Source: Brumimicrobium salinarum | GTDB lineage: Bacteria > Bacteroidota > Bacteroidia > Flavobacteriales_D > Crocinitomicaceae | Direction: 5' to 3' | Length of the DNA stretch: 64,000 nt | Assembly (NCBI RefSeq): GCF_002844555.1 | Contig: NZ_PJNI01000003.1 | Location: 124,001-188,000 of the forward strand | Position numbers and translations under genes: made by a program | Part shown: in pieces, positions 44,671 to 54,746 of the stretch | Numbering within the stretch: position 1 is the first letter of the stretch | Layout: each line of letters starts with the position of its first letter | Notes under the pieces: generated by a model | The model's database searches: none | Told to the model about the DNA's origin: nothing | Seen by the model: the letters and a program-made list of their open reading frames with translations, nothing else

Positions 44671-45516
44671 TTAGTTTCTAAACATTCTAACTGATTTTGA
44701 GACTTCCTCTCTTAAATGATGACGATCTACAATGTAATCTAAAAAACCGTGTTCCAACACGAATTCTGAGCGCTGGAAACCAGAAGGCAGTTCTCTTCCA
44801 ATGGTTTCTTTAACCACACGAGGACCTGCAAACGCTATTAAAGCTTCTGGCTCAGCAATATTAATATCTCCCAACATTGCAAAAGAAGCCGTTACACCTC
44901 CAGTGGTTGGGTCTGTTAAAAATGAAATATACGGTAACTTAGCTTGAGAAAGTTGATTTAACTTAGCACTTACTTTTGCCATCTGCATAAGTGAAAGACC
45001 TGCTTCCATCATTCTTGCACCTCCAGATTTTGATATGATCATGAATGAAGCTTTCTTTTTAATAGCCACATCAATTGCCCGCGCTATTTTTTCTCCCATA
45101 ACAGAACCTAAGGAGCCACCAATAAAACTAAAGTCCATTGCAGCAATTACCAGATCTTCGCCATCTATTTTCCCATGAGCTGTTCTAATAGCATCTGTCA
45201 AACCCGTTTTCTTTTGGGTTTGTTTAATTCTATCAACATATTTTTTTGTATCCTCAAATTCTAGCGGATCGCCCGATTTCATTTTTTTGTTTAACTCTTT
45301 ATACTCAGCGTTATCGAAGAAAAGTTGAAAATACTCCTCGGAACCAATTCGCTCATGAAAACTACATCTTTCACAAACGAAAAAGTTTAAAATATGGTCT
45401 TCTGTAGTAACAACTGTCTGACACTTTGGGCATTTATACCAAAGTCCTTCAGGTGTTTCTTTCTTATCCTTTGTGGATGTCTGTATTCCTTCTACTTTTC
45501 GTTTAAACCAAACCAT
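44671..45516 (-). CDS. accD: Acetyl-CoA carboxylase carboxyltransferase subunit beta
   Basis: The product is 281 residues. The N-terminal four-cysteine zinc finger (C29, C32, C48, C51) and the crotonase-fold motifs SGGARMMEAGLSLMQMAK, FLTDPTTGGVTASFAMLGD and EPEALIAFAGPRV are diagnostic. With AccA it transfers the carboxyl group from biotin to acetyl-CoA, the first step of fatty acid synthesis; AccA is not in the window. It lies 51 bases downstream of fbaA on the same strand. Confidence 0.95.
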   Translation of the reverse strand: MVWFKRKVEGIQTSTKDKKETPEGLWYKCPKCQTVVTTEDHILNFFVCERCSFHERIGSEEYFQLFFDNAEYKELNKKMKSGDPLEFEDTKKYVDRIKQTQKKTGLTDAIRTAHGKIDGEDLVIAAMDFSFIGGSLGSVMGEKIARAIDVAIKKKASFMIISKSGGARMMEAGLSLMQMAKVSAKLNQLSQAKLPYISFLTDPTTGGVTASFAMLGDINIAEPEALIAFAGPRVVKETIGRELPSGFQRSEFVLEHGFLDYIVDRHHLREEVSKSVRMFRN

Positions 45517-45567
45517 TAAATTCTATTTTTAATTACTAAAATAGTGATATTATTTTATTTCTAAAAC

Positions 45568-46635
45568 TTAGAGTGTGTCTATATTATTTAAATCATCGAA
45601 AGATTTTGTGAGTCTTTCAACAAAAGCGATCTCTCCTTCTCTAAGCCATTTTCTTGGATCGTAGTACTTTTTATTTGGAAGATCTTCGCCATCTGGATTA
45701 CCAATTTGTGAATTCAAATATTGATCATATTTATCCATATATGTTTTCACTCCTGTATTGAAAGCATATTGCATATCAGTATCCAAATTCATTTTAATTA
45801 CGCCGTAACCAATTGCTTCACGAATTTGAGCCACAGAAGATCCTGAACCTCCGTGAAAAACAAAATCTACAGGATTTTTATCTGTTTTATAATTCTTTTC
45901 TATATATTCTTGAGAATCCTTTAAGATTTTGGGAGTTAACACAACATTTCCAGGACGATATACACCATGGACGTTTCCAAAAGCAGCAGCAATAGTGAAT
46001 TTATCACTAATCTTTAACAATTCCTCATACGCATAAGCAACTTCTTCAGGCTGCGTGTAAAGCTTTGAAACATCAACGTCGGTGTTATCTACACCATCCT
46101 CTTCACCACCAGTTATACCTAATTCAATCTCTAAAGTCATCCCCATTTTGCTCATTCGCTTCAGGTATTTTTTACAGATTTCAATATTTTCTTCAATTGG
46201 CTCTTCAGACAAATCAATCATGTGAGAGCTAAACAAAGGCTTTCCTGTTTTTGCGAATTCTTTCTCGCTTGCATCCAACAGCCCATCAATCCAAGGTAAT
46301 AGTTTCTTGGCACAATGATCAGTATGCAAAATAACTGTTGCTCCATACAACTCCGCCATTAGGTGAACATGCCTTGCACCTGCAATACTTCCAGCAATTG
46401 CCGCTTGATGATTATCATTGGGAAGTCCCTTTCCCGCATTAAAAACACCTCCTCCATTTGAAAATTGGATAATGATTGGCGCATTATTTTTAGCTGCAGT
46501 TTCCATACATGCATTCATTGTACTGGAATTCACAACGTTTACAGCAGGTAATGCATAACCGTTTTCTTTAGCGTGTTTAAAAATCTTTTGAACCTCATCA
46601 CCTGTTGCAACTCCAGGCTTAATTGAATGTGACAT
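45568..46635 (-). CDS. fbaA: Class II fructose-bisphosphate aldolase
   Basis: The product is 355 residues, the size of the long (type A) class II enzymes. Zinc and substrate motifs: VILHTDHCAKK, EIELGITGGEEDGVDN, AAAFGNVHGVY and FHGGSGSS, then IKMNLDTDMQYAF. It splits fructose-1,6-bisphosphate in glycolysis and works backwards in gluconeogenesis. Pairing with accD is often seen in Bacteroidota. A -7 element lies 27 bases upstream of the start. Confidence 0.95.
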   Translation of the reverse strand: MSHSIKPGVATGDEVQKIFKHAKENGYALPAVNVVNSSTMNACMETAAKNNAPIIIQFSNGGGVFNAGKGLPNDNHQAAIAGSIAGARHVHLMAELYGATVILHTDHCAKKLLPWIDGLLDASEKEFAKTGKPLFSSHMIDLSEEPIEENIEICKKYLKRMSKMGMTLEIELGITGGEEDGVDNTDVDVSKLYTQPEEVAYAYEELLKISDKFTIAAAFGNVHGVYRPGNVVLTPKILKDSQEYIEKNYKTDKNPVDFVFHGGSGSSVAQIREAIGYGVIKMNLDTDMQYAFNTGVKTYMDKYDQYLNSQIGNPDGEDLPNKKYYDPRKWLREGEIAFVERLTKSFDDLNNIDTL

Positions 46636-47003
46636 AATTCTATTTTTATCTTTTAAGAAAACAAATGTACTAAATATCTTTCACAAGCGGTAAACAATAA
46701 AAAGGTTCAATTTAGTTTTTTTAATCCTCAATATTTCGCTAAGACATTGTAAGAAAACGCAAAACCTTTCAACCGAAAATTTTTATAAGTCAAACAACAA
46801 AGTTTGAGACGAATAAAAGGTTTTTTCAACATTTACTGTGCTTAAACGAAGATGGTTTTGTTCTATATCTGTTGTAAGTATACTTTGCTCGTATATGTAA
46901 TGCTTTCTATTTTTATTAATTCCTTAGAAATCTTGAAATAGACATTGCTTTTGAAGTGTAAATCGCTTATTTTTTATAAATTCACTTTTTAAAAATAATA
47001 GAT
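46636..47003. other. Divergent spacer between fbaA and the S9 peptidase (368 bp)
   Basis: AT-rich; apart from the fbaA -7 box I see no further element or gene. Confidence 0.4.
46662..46669 (-). promoter_or_regulatory. -7 promoter element for fbaA
   Basis: Reads TACATTTG on the minus strand, an exact consensus match, 26 bases before the ATG. No TTG is found at ideal spacing. Confidence 0.45.
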
Positions 47004-49034
47004 ATGAAATTAAGATTTTTAGCAGGTAGTTTTTTATTGTTGCTTTCTTCATTTGTTTTTGGACAATCACAAGACTTCACTTCTAATCAACTATGGAAAC
47101 TCAAAAGAATTAGCGGAGGTACAGTCTCAACTGATCAAAGTAAGATTCTTTATCAATCCTCGACCTTCTCTGTAGATGATAACAATAGTGAAAGCTCCTA
47201 TTATGTCTATGATATAAAAAAGGACAAACATCAGAAAATTGAAGGAGAAACCGCTGAAATCAAAAATTTAAGATGGATAAAAGATGGGTTAGCAGGTATA
47301 AAAATAACAGACAACAAGAAGCAAATTGTAACTATTTCTAAAAAACATGAAGTATTAGGTACATTGCTAACAAAAACTAAAGATCGGTTGCTTGACTTCA
47401 AAATAAGCCCTGAAATGAATATCTTAATTACGCTTGAGCGTGTAAAAACAGGCACTTCAATTTCAGATCAATACCCAAAATATAGTGAGGCAAATGTCAA
47501 AATTTATGATGATTTAATGTACAAACACTGGGATCATTGGACAGATGAATATAGCGATCAACTTTTTGTTTACAACATCAAAAATGGAAAAGTTAGCGGC
47601 GAAGGAACAAATATCTTGGCGGGAACACCTTATGATGGCGTATTGAAACCTTTTGGTGGGCTTGAAGGTGTCACATTTCTAAATGAAGAGCAAATCATTT
47701 ACACATCCAAGAAAAAAACAGGAAAAGAATATGCTACAAGTACAGATACTGAACTTTATGTCTATACTATAAAAACAAACGAAACTAGCAATTGGACAGA
47801 AGCGTATCAAGGATATGATAGAAATCCTGTTGTTCACAAAGCAACTCAGAAACTCGCTTGGCTAAGCATGTCCAATGATGGTTTCGAATCTGATAAAAAT
47901 GACATTATTGTGCGAGATATAACAACACAAGAAGATCAAAATTTAACAGAGAGTATCGATCTTACAGTAAGCGACTTTATATGGAATAAAGATGGTGATA
48001 AGATATTTTTCCTAGCAACCATAGAAGCAACTTATCAGCTTTTTGAACTAGATGTAAAAACTCATGAATACAAGATGATTACATCAGGAGATCACAATTA
48101 TGGAAGCTTAAGGCTCGCCAACGACAAAATAATAGCGCTGCGTCAGTCTATGCTGCATCCTAATGAATTATTCTCTGTAGATATTGAAAGTGGTAAAGCA
48201 ACACCAATCACTACAGCCAATACAGAAAAGTTAAAAACTTTTGATGCACCAACAATTGAAAAAAGATGGATAACAACTTCCGATAATAAAAAAATGTTGA
48301 CGTGGGTTGTTTTACCTCCTAATTTTGATGAAACCAAGAAATACCCTACACTTCTTTATTGCCAAGGCGGACCACAAAGCCCAGTAAGTCAATTTTTTTC
48401 CTTCCGATGGAACTTTCGCTTAATGGCTTCAAAAGGATATATTGTTGTAGCTCCAAACAGAAGAGGATTACCCGGTTTTGGTCAAAAGTGGAACGACGCA
48501 ATTTCAAAAGATTGGGGAGGTCAATCGATACGAGATTACCTATCAGCAATTGACAATGTAAGTAAAGAAGATTATGTAGACACTAAACGTATTGGAGCAG
48601 TTGGAGCTTCTTATGGCGGATATTCTGTTTTTTATTTAGCAGGCGTTCATGAAGGACGTTTCAAATCGTTAATAGCTCATGCTGGGTTATTTAATATGAC
48701 CTCGTGGTATGGAACAACGGAGGAGTTATTTTTTGCCAATTGGGATTTAGGAGGACCTTATTGGGAAGAAGAAAACAAAAAGTCGTATGAAAAGTTTAGT
48801 CCGCATAAATTAGTTAACAACTGGGATACACCAATTTTAATAACCCAAGGCGGTAAAGACTTCAGGGTTCCTGAAGGTCAAAGCTTTGAAGCTTTTCAGG
48901 TAGCTCAATTAAAAGGAATTCAATCAAAATTGATTTATTTCCCAGAGGAAAATCACTGGATTCTATCTCCGCAAAATGCAATTATCTGGCAAAAAGAATT
49001 TTATAAATGGCTGGATGAAACCTTGAAAAATTAG
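47004..49034 (+). CDS. Exported S9 family (prolyl oligopeptidase) peptidase
   Basis: The 676 residues have a signal peptide ending near VFGQ21. The middle (about 25-420) is a beta propeller. The C-terminal alpha/beta hydrolase domain carries the catalytic triad: Ser536 in GASYGG, Asp619 in GGKDFRVP and His651 in EENHW. It corresponds to dipeptidyl-peptidase-like S9 enzymes of the Bacteroidota periplasm that trim peptides; exact specificity is uncertain. It is monocistronic. Confidence 0.88.
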   Translation: MKLRFLAGSFLLLLSSFVFGQSQDFTSNQLWKLKRISGGTVSTDQSKILYQSSTFSVDDNNSESSYYVYDIKKDKHQKIEGETAEIKNLRWIKDGLAGIKITDNKKQIVTISKKHEVLGTLLTKTKDRLLDFKISPEMNILITLERVKTGTSISDQYPKYSEANVKIYDDLMYKHWDHWTDEYSDQLFVYNIKNGKVSGEGTNILAGTPYDGVLKPFGGLEGVTFLNEEQIIYTSKKKTGKEYATSTDTELYVYTIKTNETSNWTEAYQGYDRNPVVHKATQKLAWLSMSNDGFESDKNDIIVRDITTQEDQNLTESIDLTVSDFIWNKDGDKIFFLATIEATYQLFELDVKTHEYKMITSGDHNYGSLRLANDKIIALRQSMLHPNELFSVDIESGKATPITTANTEKLKTFDAPTIEKRWITTSDNKKMLTWVVLPPNFDETKKYPTLLYCQGGPQSPVSQFFSFRWNFRLMASKGYIVVAPNRRGLPGFGQKWNDAISKDWGGQSIRDYLSAIDNVSKEDYVDTKRIGAVGASYGGYSVFYLAGVHEGRFKSLIAHAGLFNMTSWYGTTEELFFANWDLGGPYWEEENKKSYEKFSPHKLVNNWDTPILITQGGKDFRVPEGQSFEAFQVAQLKGIQSKLIYFPEENHWILSPQNAIIWQKEFYKWLDETLKN

Positions 49035-49232
49035 ACGTTATTTGTAAGACGTGATGGTTTTATGGATTATGTTTTGTGTTGAAACACACGTATTATTTTT
49101 GCGTTGAATGATTTTCTATAAAAAAAACGTTTATTACCAATCGTCAATCAACCCTACAAAACCGTGATGTCGTAACACGACAATCCAATCAAAAAAAACA
49201 TAATCCCGCCAATTTATTACATTTTAACCCAT

Positions 49233-49272
49233 AAAAAAGCCGAATTTCAAATAAATGAAATTCGGCTTTTCA
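49233..49272. terminator. Bidirectional terminator between S9 peptidase and metK
   Basis: aaaagccgaatttca (49235-49249) pairs perfectly with 49256-49270 around a 6-base loop, with A/T runs outside. It serves two convergent genes. Confidence 0.82.
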
Positions 49273-49290
49273 ATTATATAAACCTATTGA

Positions 49291-50547
49291 TTACAATCCA
49301 AACTTCGATTTAATTTGGTCGACAAAGTCTAATTTCTCCCATGTAAAAAACTCTACTTCCATTGACTCTTCTCTACCTCCATTTTTAAAGGTTACTTTTC
49401 GTGTTTCAGGTTTTCTTCCCATATGCCCGTATGCTGCCGCTGGTCCATAAATAGGATTTCTTAATTTCAAACGCTCTTCAATCGCAGCAGGACGCATATC
49501 AAACATTTTAGAGATTTCGCGTGCTATATCTCCATCTGTCATATCTACTTTTGCTGTACCATACGTATTTACATATAATCCCATAGGTTCAGCGACTCCG
49601 ATAGCGTATGATACCTGAACTAAAACTTCTTCACATAATCCTGCAGCAACCAAGTTTTTCGCTATATGTCGAGTTGCGTAAGCTCCAGAACGGTCAACTT
49701 TAGAAGGGTCTTTCCCTGAGAAAGCACCTCCACCATGCGCACCTTTTCCGCCATAAGTATCTACGATAATTTTCCTTCCTGTTAATCCAGAATCTCCGTG
49801 TGGACCACCAATAACAAATTTCCCTGTAGGGTTGATATGGTAGGTAATATCACCTTTAAACAGCTCTTCAACCATTGGGTTATTTAACTTCTTGATTAAA
49901 CGTGGAATTAAAATCTCCCTTACGTCATTTTTAATCTTTTCAAGCATTACCTTTTCATCTGCATCAAACTCGTCATGCTGAGTAGAAAGAACGATTGCAT
50001 CAATTCTTTGCGGTTTGTTGTCATCGCTATATTCAATTGTCACTTGTGCTTTAGCATCAGGACGTAAATAGGTGATTTCCTTTTCTTCTCTCCTTAATTC
50101 GGCTAGCTCCATCAACAGTCTATGCGATAAATCAAGTGCTAAAGGCATGTAATCCTCTGTTTCATTGGTTGCATATCCAAACATCATCCCTTGATCACCT
50201 GCACCTTGATCTTCTGGATTCTCTTTATCCACTCCACGATTTATATCTTCAGACTGTTCATGAATTGCAGAAATAACACCACAAGACTTGGCATCAAATT
50301 GATATTCACTTTTTGTATACCCTATTTTTTCTATGGTATCACGGGCGATTTTCTGAACATCTAAATAAATATTAGAATTAACCTCACCAGCTAAAACAAC
50401 GAGTCCTGTTGTAACCATTGTTTCACACGCGACCTTTGAATTTTTGTCAAATGCTAAAAAATGATCTATTAAATTATCGGAAATTTGATCCGCTACTTTA
50501 TCTGGATGTCCTTCTGATACTGATTCGGACGTAAATAAATATGACAT
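49291..50547 (-). CDS. metK: S-adenosylmethionine synthase
   Basis: The product is 418 residues. Motifs: [19 protein letters not shown] at the N-terminus, [12 protein letters not shown], the [25 protein letters not shown] loop with its phosphate-binding lysines, and YAIGVAEP. It makes AdoMet from methionine and ATP, and several methyltransferases in the window depend on it. The enzyme is slightly longer than the enteric form (384). The transcript ends at the perfect hairpin just downstream. Confidence 0.97.
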   Translation of the reverse strand: MSYLFTSESVSEGHPDKVADQISDNLIDHFLAFDKNSKVACETMVTTGLVVLAGEVNSNIYLDVQKIARDTIEKIGYTKSEYQFDAKSCGVISAIHEQSEDINRGVDKENPEDQGAGDQGMMFGYATNETEDYMPLALDLSHRLLMELAELRREEKEITYLRPDAKAQVTIEYSDDNKPQRIDAIVLSTQHDEFDADEKVMLEKIKNDVREILIPRLIKKLNNPMVEELFKGDITYHINPTGKFVIGGPHGDSGLTGRKIIVDTYGGKGAHGGGAFSGKDPSKVDRSGAYATRHIAKNLVAAGLCEEVLVQVSYAIGVAEPMGLYVNTYGTAKVDMTDGDIAREISKMFDMRPAAIEERLKLRNPIYGPAAAYGHMGRKPETRKVTFKNGGREESMEVEFFTWEKLDFVDQIKSKFGL

Positions 50548-50575
50548 GATTTTTGTTTTTCTTATTTCGAACCAT

Positions 50576-50608
50576 CAAAAATAGTAATACTTCACTAAAA
50601 GACTCCAA
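50576..50608 (-). promoter_or_regulatory. Promoter of metK
   Basis: On the minus strand TTG (50608-50606), 22 bases, TATTTTTG (50583-50576). The spacing is at the upper end of the accepted range. No SAM riboswitch-like structure is evident in the short leader. Confidence 0.5.
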
Positions 50609-50674
50609 ATTTTATGAGAATTAAATGAGATTCGTTAAAAAATTGTATTCTTGCAAACTGAAACATTTAGGAAA

Positions 50675-51352
50675 ATGGCAAGATTTTTACATATAGAAAC
50701 TTCAACCAAGGTATGCTCTGTTGCATTATCTGAAAACGGAAAACTTGTTGATTCAATGGAGGCCTCATCTGATAAATATATTCATGCTGAACGCTTAACT
50801 GTTTTTATCGAAAAGATTATTGAAAACAATAACTGGAAGTTACCAAAAATCGACGCCATTGTAGTCACACGGGGTCCAGGCTCTTATACAGGTTTGCGCA
50901 TCGGAGTATCAACTGCAAAAGGCTTATGTTACGCTCTCAATAAACCCTTAATATCTGTTGACACCTTGGAAAGCATTGCACAATTAGCCAGTACTAAACA
51001 CCCCAACACCAATATTTGCGCTATGATAGATGCGCGAAGAATGGAGGTTTTCTCAACTATTTTCAATTCGCGTTTTAACGTTATCAAACCTCTCTCTGCT
51101 GATGTTTTAGAAGAAAACACCTATCAAGAATTCTTACCTATGGTCGTAGTTGGAGATGGAGCGAGTAAAACAAAAGAAATTTGGAAGAATAGAGAATTAA
51201 CCCTTGACGAATCCATTTCTTCAAGTGCAAAAGGACAAATTGAATTAGCTTTTAAAAAATATCAAGCAAATGAATTTGAAGACGTAGCGTACTTTGAACC
51301 ACAATATTTAAAGGACTTTGTGGTAACACCGTCAAAGAAAAAATTGCTATAA
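50675..51352 (+). CDS. tsaB: tRNA threonylcarbamoyladenosine biosynthesis protein TsaB
   Basis: The product is 225 residues from the ATG at 50675; the longer frame starts with TTG. It has the actin-like N-domain HIETSTKVCSVALSENGK, IVVTRGPGSYTGLRIGVSTAKGLCYA and AMIDARRMEVF, all TsaB signatures. TsaB is the non-catalytic partner of TsaD in making t6A37 on ANN-decoding tRNAs. It is transcribed divergently from metK. Confidence 0.92.
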   Translation: MARFLHIETSTKVCSVALSENGKLVDSMEASSDKYIHAERLTVFIEKIIENNNWKLPKIDAIVVTRGPGSYTGLRIGVSTAKGLCYALNKPLISVDTLESIAQLASTKHPNTNICAMIDARRMEVFSTIFNSRFNVIKPLSADVLEENTYQEFLPMVVVGDGASKTKEIWKNRELTLDESISSSAKGQIELAFKKYQANEFEDVAYFEPQYLKDFVVTPSKKKLL

Positions 51353-51416
51353 CCTTAAGAAGGGAGCTTCTAGCAGATGATTTGATTGTGTTTTACGGTG
51401 AAAGCAATTAGTGCTT

Positions 51417-51869
51417 CTAATTATGAATAGCAGGTCTTAACCTTAAAAACCCAGCAATTGCAAAACCGATAACTAAAGTGAAATCGGCGCAATGATAAAT
51501 CCAAAATTGGTCTTCTAACAACATGATACTTGCTTGTTGTTCAATTGTATGGACAACATAGTATAGATGAATAGCCCATCCAGGGAAAAACGCAAATACA
51601 CTAGCTACAATAAAGGAATTAAAAGCCTGTCCTTTTTCTTCTGCCGTAGACTTTTCACTTTTATTTAAGGTAGATAACATGGCGATGGTAACTACAAATA
51701 AAACTAGATACATCAGCTTTAAAAAGGCAGGACGTATGTACTCAAAAGGATGGTCTACAATAGCAGATATAATTTGTGCTGAAGTTTTATCAATCGTAAA
51801 CAAAAACACACCAAAAACAAGCGTAAGAACGAGACCTAGTCGATACTCTTTTTTTAATAGAAAGCTCAA
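51417..51869 (-). CDS. Hypothetical four-helix membrane protein
   Basis: The product is 150 residues with four predicted membrane helices (about 10-28, 45-65, 82-105 and 118-140) and histidines near the last two helices (WAIHLYYVVH; WIYHCADF). There is no ATG in the first third of the frame; translation probably begins at the TTG at 51869, five bases after the upstream gene's stop, implying coupling. I do not recognise a family. Confidence 0.6.
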   Translation of the reverse strand: MSFLLKKEYRLGLVLTLVFGVFLFTIDKTSAQIISAIVDHPFEYIRPAFLKLMYLVLFVVTIAMLSTLNKSEKSTAEEKGQAFNSFIVASVFAFFPGWAIHLYYVVHTIEQQASIMLLEDQFWIYHCADFTLVIGFAIAGFLRLRPAIHN

Positions 51870-51874
51870 AATTA

Positions 51875-53134
51875 CTATGTTTTACGTTTTTTCTTTTTAG
51901 CAGCTGGAAAAAGAACATTATTTAAGATAAGTCTATATCCAGGTGAATTTGGGTGTAAACTTAAATCCGTATGCGGGTCGCCCACTCTATGTTGATAATC
52001 CTCTGGATCGTGACCACCATAAAAAGTCCATGTACCATTTCCTAATTCACCATGTAAATACTTAACAGTTTCAATACCTTTTGATTCTCCCATAATGGTA
52101 ACAGATGGCTTTATGTAATCCTTTACAAAATCCGTTGTTTGTCCATAGAAATTTTTAATAATTGACGTGTGATTTTGTGTTAACATAGTAGGTACAACAT
52201 CCCATTTTGCTGAAAACTCAAACAAAGTAAAAATGTCGTCCTTCTCGCTGATACGCCTATGCCGGTTCGTTCCATCAATTGTTGAGTATTCATACTCCAT
52301 AGGATTTTCAATAATCTCGTAATTCTCAAAAGCGAGTGCATTCTCGAAATCAAGTTTAGATTTATAGTTAGGATCTATGCCGTCTCCATCAAACATGTGC
52401 TCTACAATATCTGTCTGATGAGCTGCAAGTGCGATATCAAAACTATCCGTACCGCTACACATAGTAAACAAGAAGCCACCAACAAAAACATAATTCTTTA
52501 TTGCAGTAGCAACGGCTAACTTCATATCAGATACCTTATCAAATCCTAAACTTTTCGCACTAGCCTCTAATTTTTGAACTTGTTCTTTATACCACGGGGC
52601 ATTTCGATAGGCAGCATAGAACTTGCCATACTGTCCTGTAAAATCTTCATGGTGCAAATGCAGCCAGTCATATTCTTTCAATCCACCTGCAATAACAGTA
52701 CTGTCGTAAACTTTATCATAAGGAATTTCAGCGTACTCCATAACCAAAGTTACTGCATCATCCCAAGGCTGCTTCCCTCCTGGTGTATAAACGGCTATTT
52801 TTGGTGCAACCTCAAGCTGAACCACTTCTTGATTTATTTCAGGCGATCCAATCTTTCGTTTAATTGTATTCACTTGACCATCAGCTACAATCTCATAGCT
52901 CACTCCTCTAATTACAAGTTCATTTTCGAGTGCACTTAAATGAGGCATTAAAAAGGATCCTCCGCGATGATTTAAAAGCCATTCCATTACCACTCCGTTT
53001 TCCAGCGCGAAATAAGCTATTCCATAAGCTTTCAAATGATTGGTCTGACTATCGTCCATTGGAACAAGGATTTGCGCAGCATTTAGTTGCACAGTTAAAA
53101 AAACACAGGATAATAGGGTTAAAAAATATCTCAT
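51875..53134 (-). CDS. Exported protein of the Bacteroidota 'asparagine synthetase B'-like family
   Basis: The 419 residues have a signal peptide ending near LNA|AQILVP. Homologues in Bacteroidota carry the label asparagine synthetase B, but I see no synthetase motif: no N-terminal catalytic Cys and no ATP-pyrophosphatase SGGxDS. The fold looks like a glutamine-amidotransferase-like domain (KIAVYTPGGKQPWDDAV; FTMCSGTDSFDIALAA). The conserved end is FYGGHDPEDYQHRVGDPHTDLSLHPNSPGYRLILNN. The real function is unknown; the cell envelope is the likely location. Confidence 0.7.
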   Translation of the reverse strand: MRYFLTLLSCVFLTVQLNAAQILVPMDDSQTNHLKAYGIAYFALENGVVMEWLLNHRGGSFLMPHLSALENELVIRGVSYEIVADGQVNTIKRKIGSPEINQEVVQLEVAPKIAVYTPGGKQPWDDAVTLVMEYAEIPYDKVYDSTVIAGGLKEYDWLHLHHEDFTGQYGKFYAAYRNAPWYKEQVQKLEASAKSLGFDKVSDMKLAVATAIKNYVFVGGFLFTMCSGTDSFDIALAAHQTDIVEHMFDGDGIDPNYKSKLDFENALAFENYEIIENPMEYEYSTIDGTNRHRRISEKDDIFTLFEFSAKWDVVPTMLTQNHTSIIKNFYGQTTDFVKDYIKPSVTIMGESKGIETVKYLHGELGNGTWTFYGGHDPEDYQHRVGDPHTDLSLHPNSPGYRLILNNVLFPAAKKKKRKT

Positions 53135-53168
53135 TCTCCTAATTTAAAAAGAAATTTTATCATAACAA

Positions 53169-54746
53169 TTAAAAAGGTGTATCACTATCTCCTCCACTTG
53201 ATAAATCAAACTCATCATCGTCATCTATATCGTCCATTCGACTAGATTTAATCATGAAACTCTCCGCCTCAGAAGTATCAAAGTCACTTCCTGTTGGCAT
53301 AGCACCCAATTGTGGAATATCTTCGTCACCTCCAAAAGAATCTACATTATCAAACTTGGCATATTTTCCAATAAATTTAAGTCGAACTGTATCGGTAGAA
53401 CCGTTCCTGTGTTTGGCAATAATAATATCACCCATTCCTTGAGTAGGTCCTTTTTCGTCTTCCAACAAACCATAATACTCTGCTCGATAAATAAAAGAAA
53501 CAATATCTGCATCTTGCTCAATTGCACCCGACTCTCTCAAATCGGAAAGGATAGGTCGTTTGTCTCCTCCTCTTTGCTCAACCGATCGACTTAATTGAGA
53601 CAAGGCAATGACAGGAACATTCAATTCTTTTGCAATTTCCTTTATGGATCGAGAGATTTGAGAAATTTCCTGCTCTCTATTTCCACCTCCTTTATTTGTT
53701 CCCGCGGTCATCAGCTGAAGATAATCAATAATGATGACTTCGATATTGTGTTTCTGCTTGAGTCTTCTACATTTAGCACGTAATTCAAAGATAGAAATAC
53801 CTGGAGTATCATCAATAAAAATAGGAGCTTTTGAAAGACGAGATATTTTACTGTGAATCATTTGAAATTCGTGATCCTCTATATTTCCTTTTCTTAATTT
53901 TTCTGCATCAATTTGTGCCTCAGAAGAGATTAAACGTTTCACTAATTGAACACTCGACATCTCAAGAGAGAAAATAGCAACTCCCATATTATAATCAACC
54001 GCAGTATTTCTAGCCATGGAAAGTACAAATGCTGTTTTTCCCATTGCAGGTCGGGCGGCAATAACAATCATATCAGACCGTTGCCAACCAGATGTCATTC
54101 GATCTAAATCTTTAAATCCTGTTGGAATTCCAGAAACTCCATCACTATTACCACGCGCATTTTCTATCTCTTCAATAGCGCCTTTCATTGCAGTTTGCAT
54201 CGTATCATAACTCTTTTTCATGTTATTTTGAGCAATAGCAAATAAATCCTCCTCTGCTTTTGAGAGCACACTAAAAACATCTTTTGTTTCATCGTATGCT
54301 TCTTTTAGAATCTCGCTAGAAATACCTATAATTTCTCGCTGAATATATTTTTCAATTATAATTCGTGCATGGTGTTCAACATGGGCTGCAGAAGCTACTT
54401 TATTAGTTAAAGTTGATAAATAATAGGCTCCACCTGCAAGTTCTAGGCTACCCATTTTTCGCAATTGTTCTGAAACGGTCAATAAATCAATTGGCGTTGT
54501 CGTTTCATAAAGCTCCTTCATCGCCTCAAAAATCGCTTGATGTTTAGGATCATAAAAAGCGTCCTTTGTACGTAAAATATCAATTACGTTGTTCATCGCT
54601 CCACCATCAATCATCATCGCTCCCAAAACAGCCTGCTCTAAATCAATAGCTTGAGGTGGTACACGACCGATATCTGATGGGTTTTTCCCACCGCGATTAC
54701 TTCTACTTACGGCAAACTTGCCTTCCTTTTTATCTTGCTTCTCCAT
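53169..54746 (-). CDS. dnaB: Replicative DNA helicase DnaB
   Basis: The product is 525 residues: the N-terminal primase-interaction domain (about 28-130, PPQAIDLEQAVLGAMMID), a linker, and the RecA-like domain with Walker A ARPAMGKTAF, IFSLEMSSVQLVKRL, Walker B VIIIDYLQLM, the ALSQLSRSVEQR finger and DLRESGAIEQDAD. The C-terminal tail is Asp/Ser-rich (DDIDDDDEFDLSSGGDSD). It unwinds DNA at the replication fork. No intein is present. A -7 element ends 4 bases before the ATG, suggesting a leaderless mRNA. Confidence 0.96.
   Translation of the reverse strand: MEKQDKKEGKFAVSRSNRGGKNPSDIGRVPPQAIDLEQAVLGAMMIDGGAMNNVIDILRTKDAFYDPKHQAIFEAMKELYETTTPIDLLTVSEQLRKMGSLELAGGAYYLSTLTNKVASAAHVEHHARIIIEKYIQREIIGISSEILKEAYDETKDVFSVLSKAEEDLFAIAQNNMKKSYDTMQTAMKGAIEEIENARGNSDGVSGIPTGFKDLDRMTSGWQRSDMIVIAARPAMGKTAFVLSMARNTAVDYNMGVAIFSLEMSSVQLVKRLISSEAQIDAEKLRKGNIEDHEFQMIHSKISRLSKAPIFIDDTPGISIFELRAKCRRLKQKHNIEVIIIDYLQLMTAGTNKGGGNREQEISQISRSIKEIAKELNVPVIALSQLSRSVEQRGGDKRPILSDLRESGAIEQDADIVSFIYRAEYYGLLEDEKGPTQGMGDIIIAKHRNGSTDTVRLKFIGKYAKFDNVDSFGGDEDIPQLGAMPTGSDFDTSEAESFMIKSSRMDDIDDDDEFDLSSGGDSDTPF

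Noticed and set aside
44447-44674. 75-codon plus-strand frame
   Set aside because: Runs through the accD terminator and into the accD stop, with low-complexity composition and no recognised motif.
50548-50650. SAM riboswitch upstream of metK
   Set aside because: The leader between promoter box and ATG is under 30 bases, too short for a known SAM aptamer.
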